Assembly (NCBI GenBank): GCA_005882155.1
Contig: VBCQ01000252.1
Coordinates: 1 to 36,361, forward strand
From: Betaproteobacteria bacterium
GTDB taxonomy: Bacteria; Pseudomonadota; Gammaproteobacteria; Burkholderiales; Burkholderiaceae_C
Direction: 5' to 3'
DNA length: 36,361 bases
Below are positions 18,433 through 27,604 of the stretch, piece by piece. Position numbers and translations under genes: made by a program. Below the pieces are notes generated by a model that was not told the origin of the DNA, searched no databases, and was given only the letters and a program-made list of their open reading frames with translations. Within the stretch, counting starts at the first letter, position 1. The number at the start of each line of letters is the position of its first letter.

Positions 18433-18550
18433 GACGCTTCCTTTCGGGCTCGCGGTACCGTGGATGTGGGATCGTATTGCAGGTCCCGAGGCAATGGGGC
18501 CCCAGGCCCTGCGCCGCTCATGCCCTGCGCCACGCAGGCAAAATGGCGCC

Positions 18551-19666
18551 ATGACAGACCGCGTCATTCCGCTCGCCGACCACCGCTACGCCGCCGCCAT
18601 CCCGGCGGTGCCTGCGGTCGCGTTGCCGGCCAACGGCTTGCTCGCCGATACCCTCGGGCGACCGCTGCGCGACCTGCGCATCTCGGTCACCGACCGCTGC
18701 AACTTTCGCTGCAGCTACTGCATGCCCAAGGAAGTGTTCGACAAGAACTACCAATTCCTGCCGCACTCGTCCTTGTTGAGCTTCGAGGAGATCACCCGCG
18801 TCGCGCGACTCTTCGTCGCGCATGGCGTGCAAAAGATTCGCCTGACCGGCGGCGAGCCGCTGCTGCGCAAGAATCTGGAGGTCTTGGTCGAGATGCTCAG
18901 CGCCCTCGCGACGCCAGCAGGCGAGCCGCTCGACATCACGCTGACGACCAACGCGTCGGTGCTTGCGAAGAAGGCGCAGTCGCTGAAGGACGCCGGGCTG
19001 CAGCGCGTCACCGTCAGTCTCGACGCACTCGACGACGCGATCTTCCGCCGCATGAACGACGCCGACTTCCCGGTCGCCGAGGTGCTGCGCGGCATCGAGG
19101 TGGCCGAGCGCGTAGGGCTCGGGCCGATCAAGGTCAACATGGTCGTCAAGCGCGGCACCAACGACCACGAGATCATCGCGATGGCGCGCCACTTCAAGGG
19201 CACGCCGATCATCCTGCGCTTCATCGAGTACATGGACGTCGGCGCGACGAATGGCTGGCGCATGGACGAGGTGCTGCCGTCGGCACAAGTCATCGCGCGC
19301 CTCGACGCGGAGTTCGGCGTCGAGCCGATCGAGCCCAACTACAGCGGCGAAGTGGCCGAGCGCTGGCGCTACGTCGACGGCAGCGGCGAGATCGGCGTGA
19401 TCTCGAGCGTCACCCAAGCGTTCTGCCGCGACTGCAACCGCGCGCGCCTGTCGACCGAGGGCAAGCTCTTCCTCTGCCTGTTCGCCACCCACGGCCACGA
19501 CCTGCGCGCGCTGCTGCGCGGCGGCTATGCCGACGCGCAGATCGAAGCGGCGATCGGCGAGATCTGGCGCGGCCGCGGCGACCGCTATTCGGAGCTTCGT
19601 GGTGCGATGGCAGCCGACGTCGGCAACGGCGAACGCCGCGTCGAGATGCATTACATCGGCGGCTAG
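18551..19666 (+). CDS. moaA: GTP 3',8-cyclase MoaA
   Basis: Radical SAM enzyme that starts molybdenum cofactor synthesis by rearranging GTP; MoaC then makes cPMP. 371 aa. Seen: the N-terminal cluster motif CNFRCSYC (Cys50, 54, 57), IRLTGGEPLLRKNL, LTTNAS, VTVSLDAL, FIEYMDVG, and the second cluster CRDCNRARLSTEGKLFLC (Cys292, 295, 309). The C-terminal Gly-Gly needed for activity is present (HYIGG). An N-terminal extension of about 35 residues precedes the core. The ribosome site is weak. It heads a tight group with mobA and moeA; moaC is not in the window. Confidence 0.96.
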   Translation: MTDRVIPLADHRYAAAIPAVPAVALPANGLLADTLGRPLRDLRISVTDRCNFRCSYCMPKEVFDKNYQFLPHSSLLSFEEITRVARLFVAHGVQKIRLTGGEPLLRKNLEVLVEMLSALATPAGEPLDITLTTNASVLAKKAQSLKDAGLQRVTVSLDALDDAIFRRMNDADFPVAEVLRGIEVAERVGLGPIKVNMVVKRGTNDHEIIAMARHFKGTPIILRFIEYMDVGATNGWRMDEVLPSAQVIARLDAEFGVEPIEPNYSGEVAERWRYVDGSGEIGVISSVTQAFCRDCNRARLSTEGKLFLCLFATHGHDLRALLRGGYADAQIEAAIGEIWRGRGDRYSELRGAMAADVGNGERRVEMHYIGG

Positions 19667-19668
19667 GA

Positions 19669-20289
19669 ATGACAGCCCCCACGATGACTATCCCGAAAGA
19701 CGACATCACCGGCCTGATCCTCGCCGGCGGCCGCGGCAGCCGCATGGGCGGCGTCGACAAGGGCTTGCAGAATCATCAAGGCTTGCCGCTCGCGATGCAT
19801 GCGTTGATGCGCCTCGAGCCGCAGGTTGGGCACATCATGATCAACGCCAATCGAAATCTCGGCGCCTACGATGCGTTCGGCGTGCCGGTGTGGCCGGATG
19901 CCTTGCCCGACTATCCGGGCCCGTTGGCGGGCTTTCTGGCGGGCCTGGAACGCTGTGAAACGCCTTACCTCGTCACCGTGCCGTGCGACACGCCGAACTT
20001 TCCGGCCGACCTCGTGCAGCGCCTCGGCAGCGAGCTCGTCGCGCGCGATGCCGAGATCGCGATGGCGGCAACGCGCACCGTCGATGGCGTGCAGGTGCAG
20101 CCGGTGTTCTGCCTGATGAAGTCGACCCTGATGGAGAGCCTCGTGCGCTTCACCCATGAAGGCCAGCGCAAGATCGACCGCTGGACCGCGCAGCATCGCT
20201 GCGTCGACGTGGTCTTCGACGACGAGGCGGCGTTCTTCAACGCCAACACGCCCGACGAGTTGCGGCAGCTGCAGCGCGGCCCAGCATGA
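19669..20289 (+). CDS. mobA: Molybdenum cofactor guanylyltransferase MobA
   Basis: Transfers GMP to Mo-molybdopterin to form the guanine dinucleotide cofactor used by DMSO-reductase-family enzymes. 206 aa, family length. Seen: nucleotide-binding LILAGGRGSRMGGVDKGL, PDYPGPLAGFLAGLE, VPCDTPNFPADL and a C-terminal FFNANTPDEL. The first ATG (19669) is 2 nt after the moaA stop; a second in-frame ATG at 19684 (MTIPKDD) is possible. The stop overlaps the moeA start (ATGA). Its partner MobB is encoded in the other cofactor group at 8589. Confidence 0.95.
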   Translation: MTAPTMTIPKDDITGLILAGGRGSRMGGVDKGLQNHQGLPLAMHALMRLEPQVGHIMINANRNLGAYDAFGVPVWPDALPDYPGPLAGFLAGLERCETPYLVTVPCDTPNFPADLVQRLGSELVARDAEIAMAATRTVDGVQVQPVFCLMKSTLMESLVRFTHEGQRKIDRWTAQHRCVDVVFDDEAAFFNANTPDELRQLQRGPA

Positions 20290-21563
20290 CGCGCCTGCAA
20301 GACATCGCCTCCTGCGTCGCCGGCTACGACCCGAACGCGCTGCCGGTCGCGCAGGCGCAGGAGTTCATCGCTCGCCTCGTGCCGCGCGTCGACACGATCG
20401 AAAGCGTGCCAATCCGCTCGGCGCTCGGCCGCGTGCTGGCGCGCGATGTCGTCTCGCAGATCAACGTGCCGGCGAGCGACAACTCGGCGATGGACGGCTA
20501 TGCGTTGCGCGGCGCCGATCTGCTGGTCGATGCGCCGACCGCGCTCGAGCTCGTCGGCACCGGTTTGGCGGGCGATGCTTTCGTCGGCGATGTGCTCGCC
20601 GGTCAATGCCTGCGCATCATGACCGGCGCCGTGATGCCAGCCGGGCTCGACACCGTCGTGCCGCAGGAGTTCTGCAGCGCGAGCGAGGGCAAGGTGACGA
20701 TTCCGCCCGGCGTCGTCCAACCCGGCGACAACCGCCGCTTGGCCGGCGAAGACCTCGCCGCCGGCGAAGTGGCCCTGCATGAAGGCCGCGTGCTGCGTCC
20801 GGCCGACATCGGCATGCTCGCCTCGCTCGGCCAGGCCGAGGTGGCGGTGTTTCGCAAGCTGCGCGTCGCGTTCTTCTCGACCGGCGACGAGCTGCGATCG
20901 ATCGGCGAGCCGCTCGCCGAAGGTTGCGTCAACGACAGCAACCGCTACACGATGTGGGCGATGCTGCAGCGACTCGGCGTCGACATGCTCGACATGGGTG
21001 TCGTACGCGACGATCCGGCCGCGCTCGAAGCCACGTTTCGCCGAGCCGCCGAAAGCGCCGATGCGGTCATCACGTCAGGCGGCGTCAGCGTCGGTGAAGC
21101 CGACCACACCAAGCGCGTGATGGCCGCGCTCGGCGACGTGCTGTTCTGGCGCATCGCGATGCGCCCCGGTCGGCCGATGGCGATCGGGCAGATCCGCAGC
21201 AGCGGCCACAACGCGATCCTGTTCGGCCTGCCCGGCAACCCGGTCGCGGTGATGGTGACTTTCTATGCGTTCGTGCGCAATGCGCTGCTCGCGATGAGCG
21301 GCGCGACGCCGCAGACGCTGCCGATGCTTCGCGCGGCGAGCGACAAGGCGATCCGCAAGAAGCCCGGCCGCACCGAGTACCAGCGCGGTGTCGTCAGCCG
21401 CGGCGACGACGGATCGTGGCGCGTCGCGATCACCGGCTCGCAGGGCTCAGGCATCTTGCGCAGCATGAGCGAGGCCAACGGTCTCGTCGTGCTGCATCAC
21501 GAGCAGGGCAGCGTCGCGGCCGGTGAGCTCGTCGACGTGCTGCCGTTCGACGGGCTGATCTGA
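20286..21563 (+). CDS. moeA: Molybdopterin molybdenumtransferase MoeA (copy 2)
   Basis: Second MoeA of the window, 425 aa, complete. Seen: PASDNSAMDGYALRG, GAVMPAGLDTVVPQE, FFSTGDELRSIGEPL, NDSNRYTMWAML, TSGGVSVGEADHTK, MRPGRPMAIGQI and GLPGNPVAVMVTF. It starts on the ATGA overlap with mobA and ends directly against the stop of the convergent acyl-CoA dehydrogenase, with no spacer. It resembles E. coli MoeA more in the MRPGRPMAIG region, while copy 1 has IKPGKPLAFG. Whether the two serve different enzymes, or molybdenum versus another step, cannot be told from sequence. Confidence 0.94.
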   Translation: MTRLQDIASCVAGYDPNALPVAQAQEFIARLVPRVDTIESVPIRSALGRVLARDVVSQINVPASDNSAMDGYALRGADLLVDAPTALELVGTGLAGDAFVGDVLAGQCLRIMTGAVMPAGLDTVVPQEFCSASEGKVTIPPGVVQPGDNRRLAGEDLAAGEVALHEGRVLRPADIGMLASLGQAEVAVFRKLRVAFFSTGDELRSIGEPLAEGCVNDSNRYTMWAMLQRLGVDMLDMGVVRDDPAALEATFRRAAESADAVITSGGVSVGEADHTKRVMAALGDVLFWRIAMRPGRPMAIGQIRSSGHNAILFGLPGNPVAVMVTFYAFVRNALLAMSGATPQTLPMLRAASDKAIRKKPGRTEYQRGVVSRGDDGSWRVAITGSQGSGILRSMSEANGLVVLHHEQGSVAAGELVDVLPFDGLI

Positions 21564-22712
21564 TCAAAGCCCAAGCCAGCGCCCGATGATGTTGCGCTGC
21601 ATCTCGCTGGTACCGGAGTAGATCGTCGAGCCGATGGCGTCGCGCAACGCGCGCTCGACCTCGTACTCTTCCATGAAGCCGTAGCCGCCGTGCAGCTGCA
21701 CCGTATCGAGCGCGGTGCGCACCAGCGACTCGCTGACGAACAGCTTCGCGATCGCCGCGTCGAGCGAGATCGAGCGCGTCGTCGTGAGTCGCGACGCCGT
21801 GCGGTACACCAGCAGGCGCGCCGCCTCGAGCTGAACTTTCATGTCGGCAATCTTGTGCGACACCGCTTGGAACTTGCCGATCGCCTGGCCGAACTGCGAG
21901 CGCGTTCGCGCATAGCCGATCGAGGTCTCGAGCAAACGCTCGATCGTGCCGACATGCGCCGCGACCAACAGCGAGCGTTCCCAGTCCATCGCAGTGCCGA
22001 ACACGCTCGCACCGCCGCCAACGCTGCCGAGCACCGCGTCGTCGGGAATGACGGCGTCGACGAACACCAGCTCACCGACCGGTGACGTGCGCAGCCCCAT
22101 CTTGGCGAACTTTTGACCTGTCGAGAATCCGACCACGCCACGCTCGACGAGGAAGGCGGTGATGCCGCCATGAAATCCTTTGTCAGCGTCGGTCACTGCG
22201 AACACGACGACGACATCGGCGACCGGGCCGTTGGAGATGAAAGTCTTGTTGCCATTCAGGCGCCACCCGCCGCCAGTGCGTTCCGCGCGCAGGCGCATCG
22301 CGAACGTGTCCGAGCCCGCGTCGGGCTCGCTGATAGCGTGCGCACCAACGAGCGTGCCGTCGCACAGGCCGCCGAGGTAGCGGCGCTTTTGCGCGTCGCT
22401 GCCGTGCTGCCAGACCGGCACGACGCAGGCGAGGACATGGGCGCAGATCGAGAACACGAGTCCGCCGTCGCGGCAGCCGTAGCCAAGTGCTTCGAGCGCA
22501 ATCGCGCAGCTGAGCGGATCGGCGTTCGTCCCGCCATATTCCTCGGGCGCCGGCAAGCCGAGCAGGCCGACGCCGGCGCACGCGCGCCACAGCTCGCGCG
22601 AGAAGGTTTGCTCACGGTCACGGGCGATCACCTCGTGGTTGAGCTCGCCGCGGGCGAATTTGACGATGCTGTCGCGCAGCAGCTTCTGTTCGCTCGTGTA
22701 GCTGAAATCCAT
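21564..22712 (-). CDS. Acyl-CoA dehydrogenase family protein
   Basis: 382-residue flavoprotein predicted to introduce a 2,3-double bond into an acyl thioester. Seen: N-terminal DFSYTSEQKLLRDS, SEPDAGSDT, GNKTFISNGPVAD, GLRTSPVGEL, RTRSQFGQAIGKFQ and QLHGGYGFMEEYEVER. The usual catalytic Glu in Y-E-G-T is Ser here (IYSGTSEMQR). An acid in helix G (MDWERSLL) occupies the position used by isovaleryl-CoA and long-chain enzymes, so activity is likely. The start at 22712 shares TGATG with the stop of a lost ligase gene, so this was the second gene of an acyl-activating operon. The substrate is unknown. Confidence 0.9.
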   Translation of the reverse strand: MDFSYTSEQKLLRDSIVKFARGELNHEVIARDREQTFSRELWRACAGVGLLGLPAPEEYGGTNADPLSCAIALEALGYGCRDGGLVFSICAHVLACVVPVWQHGSDAQKRRYLGGLCDGTLVGAHAISEPDAGSDTFAMRLRAERTGGGWRLNGNKTFISNGPVADVVVVFAVTDADKGFHGGITAFLVERGVVGFSTGQKFAKMGLRTSPVGELVFVDAVIPDDAVLGSVGGGASVFGTAMDWERSLLVAAHVGTIERLLETSIGYARTRSQFGQAIGKFQAVSHKIADMKVQLEAARLLVYRTASRLTTTRSISLDAAIAKLFVSESLVRTALDTVQLHGGYGFMEEYEVERALRDAIGSTIYSGTSEMQRNIIGRWLGL

Positions 22713-22765
22713 CAGCGTAGCGCCTTCAGCCGCTGGTAGTCGATCTTGTCGGTCGACGGCGGCCC
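22712..22765 (-). pseudogene. C-terminal remnant of an AMP-forming acyl-CoA ligase
   Basis: Seventeen codons read GPPSTDKIDYQRLKALR-stop. The string STDKIDYQRLKAL fits the C-terminal end of acyl-CoA ligases, where PRTSTGK-type motifs carry the acylation lysine. Its stop overlaps the dehydrogenase start as TGATG, typical of coupled genes. Upstream the frame closes at once (TGA at 22766-22768) inside a palindromic repeat, and ppsA ends at 22798, so roughly 1.5 kb of ligase gene is absent. Confidence 0.4.
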
Positions 22766-22790
22766 TCACCTGCGCCCTCTCCCAGAGGGG
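22763..22790. repeat. REP-like palindromic element
   Basis: CCCTCT-CCC-AGAGGG forms a 6-bp stem (22775-22789) preceded by CCCTCACCTGCG. The composition matches the common proteobacterial intergenic repeat built on CCCTCACC and CCCTCTCCCAGAGGG, from recall. It sits exactly between the ppsA stop and the ligase remnant. Confidence 0.6.
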
Positions 22791-22797
22791 GTAACGC

Positions 22798-25205
<2,408 letters not shown>

Positions 25206-25427
25206 GGGAAAGCTCCGTGATGATAAAAAATCGGTGCTTCCCGGCCCCGGGCGGCGGCATATCCCGAGCGGTGCTCGAGGGACTGGCTTATCGGCGTGCG
25301 CGCCCGACTTTTTGTCGGTTCTGATTGGCGGTGGGCGACGCTCATGGCCATAGGCAGGAAGGATTGCCGTGATTCTACGGGCGGAACTCCCTATCATCGG
25401 CGCACGCCCATCGAATCCACGCAGCGC

Positions 25428-26285
25428 ATGTTGAATCGCACCGTTTTCTTCGTCTCCGACGGCACCGGCATTACCGCCGAAACCTTCGGCAACTCGATCC
25501 TCAACCAGTTCGCGATCAAGCCACGCCACGTGCGGCGCCCCTTCATCGACACGGCCGACAAGGCACACCAGGTCGTGCGCGAGATCAACCACACCGGCGA
25601 CAGCGAAGGCAAGAAGCCGATCGTCTTCATCACGCTGATCGACACCGAAGTGCTGCGTATCGTCAAGGACCTGTCGCGCGCGATGGTGCTCGACATGTTC
25701 AACACCTTCATCGAGCCGCTCGAAGCCGAGCTCGGGATGACGTCGAACCATCGCGTCGGGCGCTTCTCCGATGTGTCGAAGAGCCAGGAGTACACCGACC
25801 GCATCGAGGCCATCAACTTCTCGCTCGCGCACGATGATGGCCAATCGGCGAAGAACCTCGAAGCGGCCGATGTGATCCTGGTCGGCGTGAGTCGCAGCGG
25901 CAAGACCCCAACCTCGCTGTATCTGGCGATGCAGCATGGCATCAAGGCCGCCAACTACCCGCTGATTCCCGAGGACTTCGAGCGGGCTCAGCTGCCGTCG
26001 ACGCTGATGCCGCACAAGAGCAAGTGCTTCGGCCTCACGATCGACCCGGCGCGGCTGAACCAGATCCGCAACGAGCGCCGCCCGGGCAGCAAGTACGCGG
26101 CGCTGGACAACTGCCGCTACGAAGTGCGCGAAGCCGAGTCGATGATGCGCCGCGAAGGCATCGCCTGGCTGTCGTCGACGCACAAGTCGATCGAAGAGAT
26201 TGCGACGACGATATTGCGCGTGCACGCGCAACAGTCATCCCGGCGAATGCCGGGATCCACGCGTCCATCGTCCACGGAACATTGA
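25428..26285 (+). CDS. ppsR: PEP synthase regulatory protein (bifunctional kinase/pyrophosphorylase)
   Basis: DUF299 protein that inactivates PpsA by ADP-dependent phosphorylation of a Thr beside the catalytic His, and reactivates it by phosphate-dependent dephosphorylation. 285 aa. Seen: VFFVSDGTGITAETFGNSIL, P-loop VGVSRSGKTPTSLYLA, IKAANYPLIPED, LNQIRNERRPGSKYA. The target motif GGRTCHAA is present in the divergent ppsA. The last roughly 17 residues (HAQQSSRRMPGSTRPSSTEH) are encoded by a palindromic repeat rather than family sequence; the native end was probably near ILRV. The ATG at 25428 has no clear ribosome site. Confidence 0.95.
   Translation: MLNRTVFFVSDGTGITAETFGNSILNQFAIKPRHVRRPFIDTADKAHQVVREINHTGDSEGKKPIVFITLIDTEVLRIVKDLSRAMVLDMFNTFIEPLEAELGMTSNHRVGRFSDVSKSQEYTDRIEAINFSLAHDDGQSAKNLEAADVILVGVSRSGKTPTSLYLAMQHGIKAANYPLIPEDFERAQLPSTLMPHKSKCFGLTIDPARLNQIRNERRPGSKYAALDNCRYEVREAESMMRREGIAWLSSTHKSIEEIATTILRVHAQQSSRRMPGSTRPSSTEH
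26235..26262. repeat. REP-like palindrome inside the 3' end of ppsR
   Basis: TCATCCCGGCGAATGCCGGGATCCACG contains the perfect stem TCCCGGC/GCCGGGA (26238-26255) with loop GAAT. I recall this type (TCATTCCCGCG...GGGAATCCA) as a widely dispersed proteobacterial element. Here it lies inside the coding frame and forms the C-terminal tail of PpsR. Confidence 0.65.
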
Positions 26286-26308
26286 CTATGGAAACGAGGT
26301 ATGCGACA

Positions 26309-26329
26309 AGCGCAGGATCGACCTGCGCT
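26309..26329. terminator. Stem-loop between convergent ppsR and mshG
   Basis: AGCGCAGG pairs with CCTGCGCT around ATCGA, an 8-bp perfect stem in the 57-bp gap between the two stops. No U-tract follows on either strand, so it may only protect mRNA ends or slow polymerase. Confidence 0.4.
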
Positions 26330-26342
26330 GCTCGGCTGCGCC

Positions 26343-27578
26343 TCAATGCCCTGTCGGATGCAGCGTCGCTTGCCCCAGATTCCACAGCGGCGTGAACACG
26401 CCCAGCAGCAAGATGCCGACCATCACACCCATGATGCCCAGCAAGATCGGCTCGATGGTTTCGCTCAGCTTGCTCACCTCGTAGGTCACGTCCTCCGAGT
26501 GGATCTGCGCGATCTGCTCCATCATCTCGGCCACCTCGCCGGTGGCCTCGCCCACGCTGATCATCTGCACTTCCATCGACGAGAAGATCCCCGAAGTCGT
26601 CGCGACACGGCTGAAGTTGTCGCCGCGCTCCACGCCTTTGCGCATCTGCAGGATGCGCTGCTCGTAGAAGGCATTGCCCACCACCCGCGCGGCCAGCTCG
26701 AGCGATGGCACCAGGGGGACGCCGCTGCGGCTGGCCATCGCGAAGTTGCGACAGAAGCGGGCGACGCTCGCCTTCTTCAGGATGCTGCCGATCACAGGCA
26801 GCCGCGTCTTTGTGCGGTCCCACAGATAGCCGCCGCGTTCGGTGGCCGTCCAGCGCTTGAAGAGGAAGACCGCCACACCGATCGCGGCCCCCACCACCCA
26901 CCAATAGCTGCGCGCGAACTGCGAGATCGAGATCAGCACCTGCGTGATCGCAGGCAGCTCCGCTTTCAGATTCTTGTAGGTGGCCGCGAACACGGGAATC
27001 ACGAACAGCATTAGCACCGACATACCGATCGCCAGCGCCGACATCACAAAGGTGGGATAGCGCACCGCCGACTTCACCTTCTTGTTCAAATCGCGATCGA
27101 ACTCGATCTGCTTGAACAGCGCGCGAAACGCTTCGTCCAGGCGACCCGAGCCCTCGCCCACCTTCACCATGTTGACGTAGAAGTTGTCGAAGATTTTCGG
27201 ATGCCGCGCGAACGCGGTGCTCAGCTCCGAGCCGCGATCGAGATCGGCACGCACCGCCAGCAAGGCCTTGGCGAGCGGCTTGCTGGTGGTCGAGCGCTGG
27301 ATGCCCTCGACGGCCAACATCAACGGCATGCCGGCGCGCACCATGTTGGCCATTTGGCGCGTGAGCATCTGCAGCTCGAGCATGTCCACCTTGTTCTCGC
27401 CGGTCAGGTTCATCAGCCATTCCGGCTGCTGCGCGGGCTTGGGCAGCTCCCTGATCTTGATCGGCGAGATCTCACTTTCCATCAGCCACTTCGCCACCGC
27501 ATTTGGGTTGGCGGACTCGATGCGGCCACGCATCTTTTCGCCCAGCTTGTTGCGGCCTTCATAAACGTAGGTCTGCAT
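26343..27578 (-). CDS. mshG: MSHA-type pilus inner-membrane platform protein (GspF/PilC family)
   Basis: Polytopic inner-membrane protein (411 aa) on which the assembly ATPase acts to add or remove pilins. Seen: an N-terminal cytoplasmic strand (MQTYVYEGRNKLGEKMRG), two T2SSF domains (about 75-195 and 275-400, with LTRQMANMVRAGMPL and FCRNFAMASRSGVPLV), and three hydrophobic segments, near FVMSALAIGMSVLMLFVIPV, SYWWVVGAAIGVAVFLF and IEPILLGIMGVMVGILLLGV. It is 26 bp downstream of the mshE ATPase and last in the minus-strand pilus run. The assignment to the MSHA subtype rests on neighbours. Confidence 0.92.
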   Translation of the reverse strand: MQTYVYEGRNKLGEKMRGRIESANPNAVAKWLMESEISPIKIRELPKPAQQPEWLMNLTGENKVDMLELQMLTRQMANMVRAGMPLMLAVEGIQRSTTSKPLAKALLAVRADLDRGSELSTAFARHPKIFDNFYVNMVKVGEGSGRLDEAFRALFKQIEFDRDLNKKVKSAVRYPTFVMSALAIGMSVLMLFVIPVFAATYKNLKAELPAITQVLISISQFARSYWWVVGAAIGVAVFLFKRWTATERGGYLWDRTKTRLPVIGSILKKASVARFCRNFAMASRSGVPLVPSLELAARVVGNAFYEQRILQMRKGVERGDNFSRVATTSGIFSSMEVQMISVGEATGEVAEMMEQIAQIHSEDVTYEVSKLSETIEPILLGIMGVMVGILLLGVFTPLWNLGQATLHPTGH

Positions 27579-27604
27579 CGTCGGTACTCCAGTGTGGCGT
27601 GCGC

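Noticed and set aside
17695..20289. Plus-strand frame of 864 codons spanning acuI, moaA and mobA
   Set aside because: Only its last 206 codons (mobA) are real. The earlier part is antisense to acuI and out of frame with moaA.
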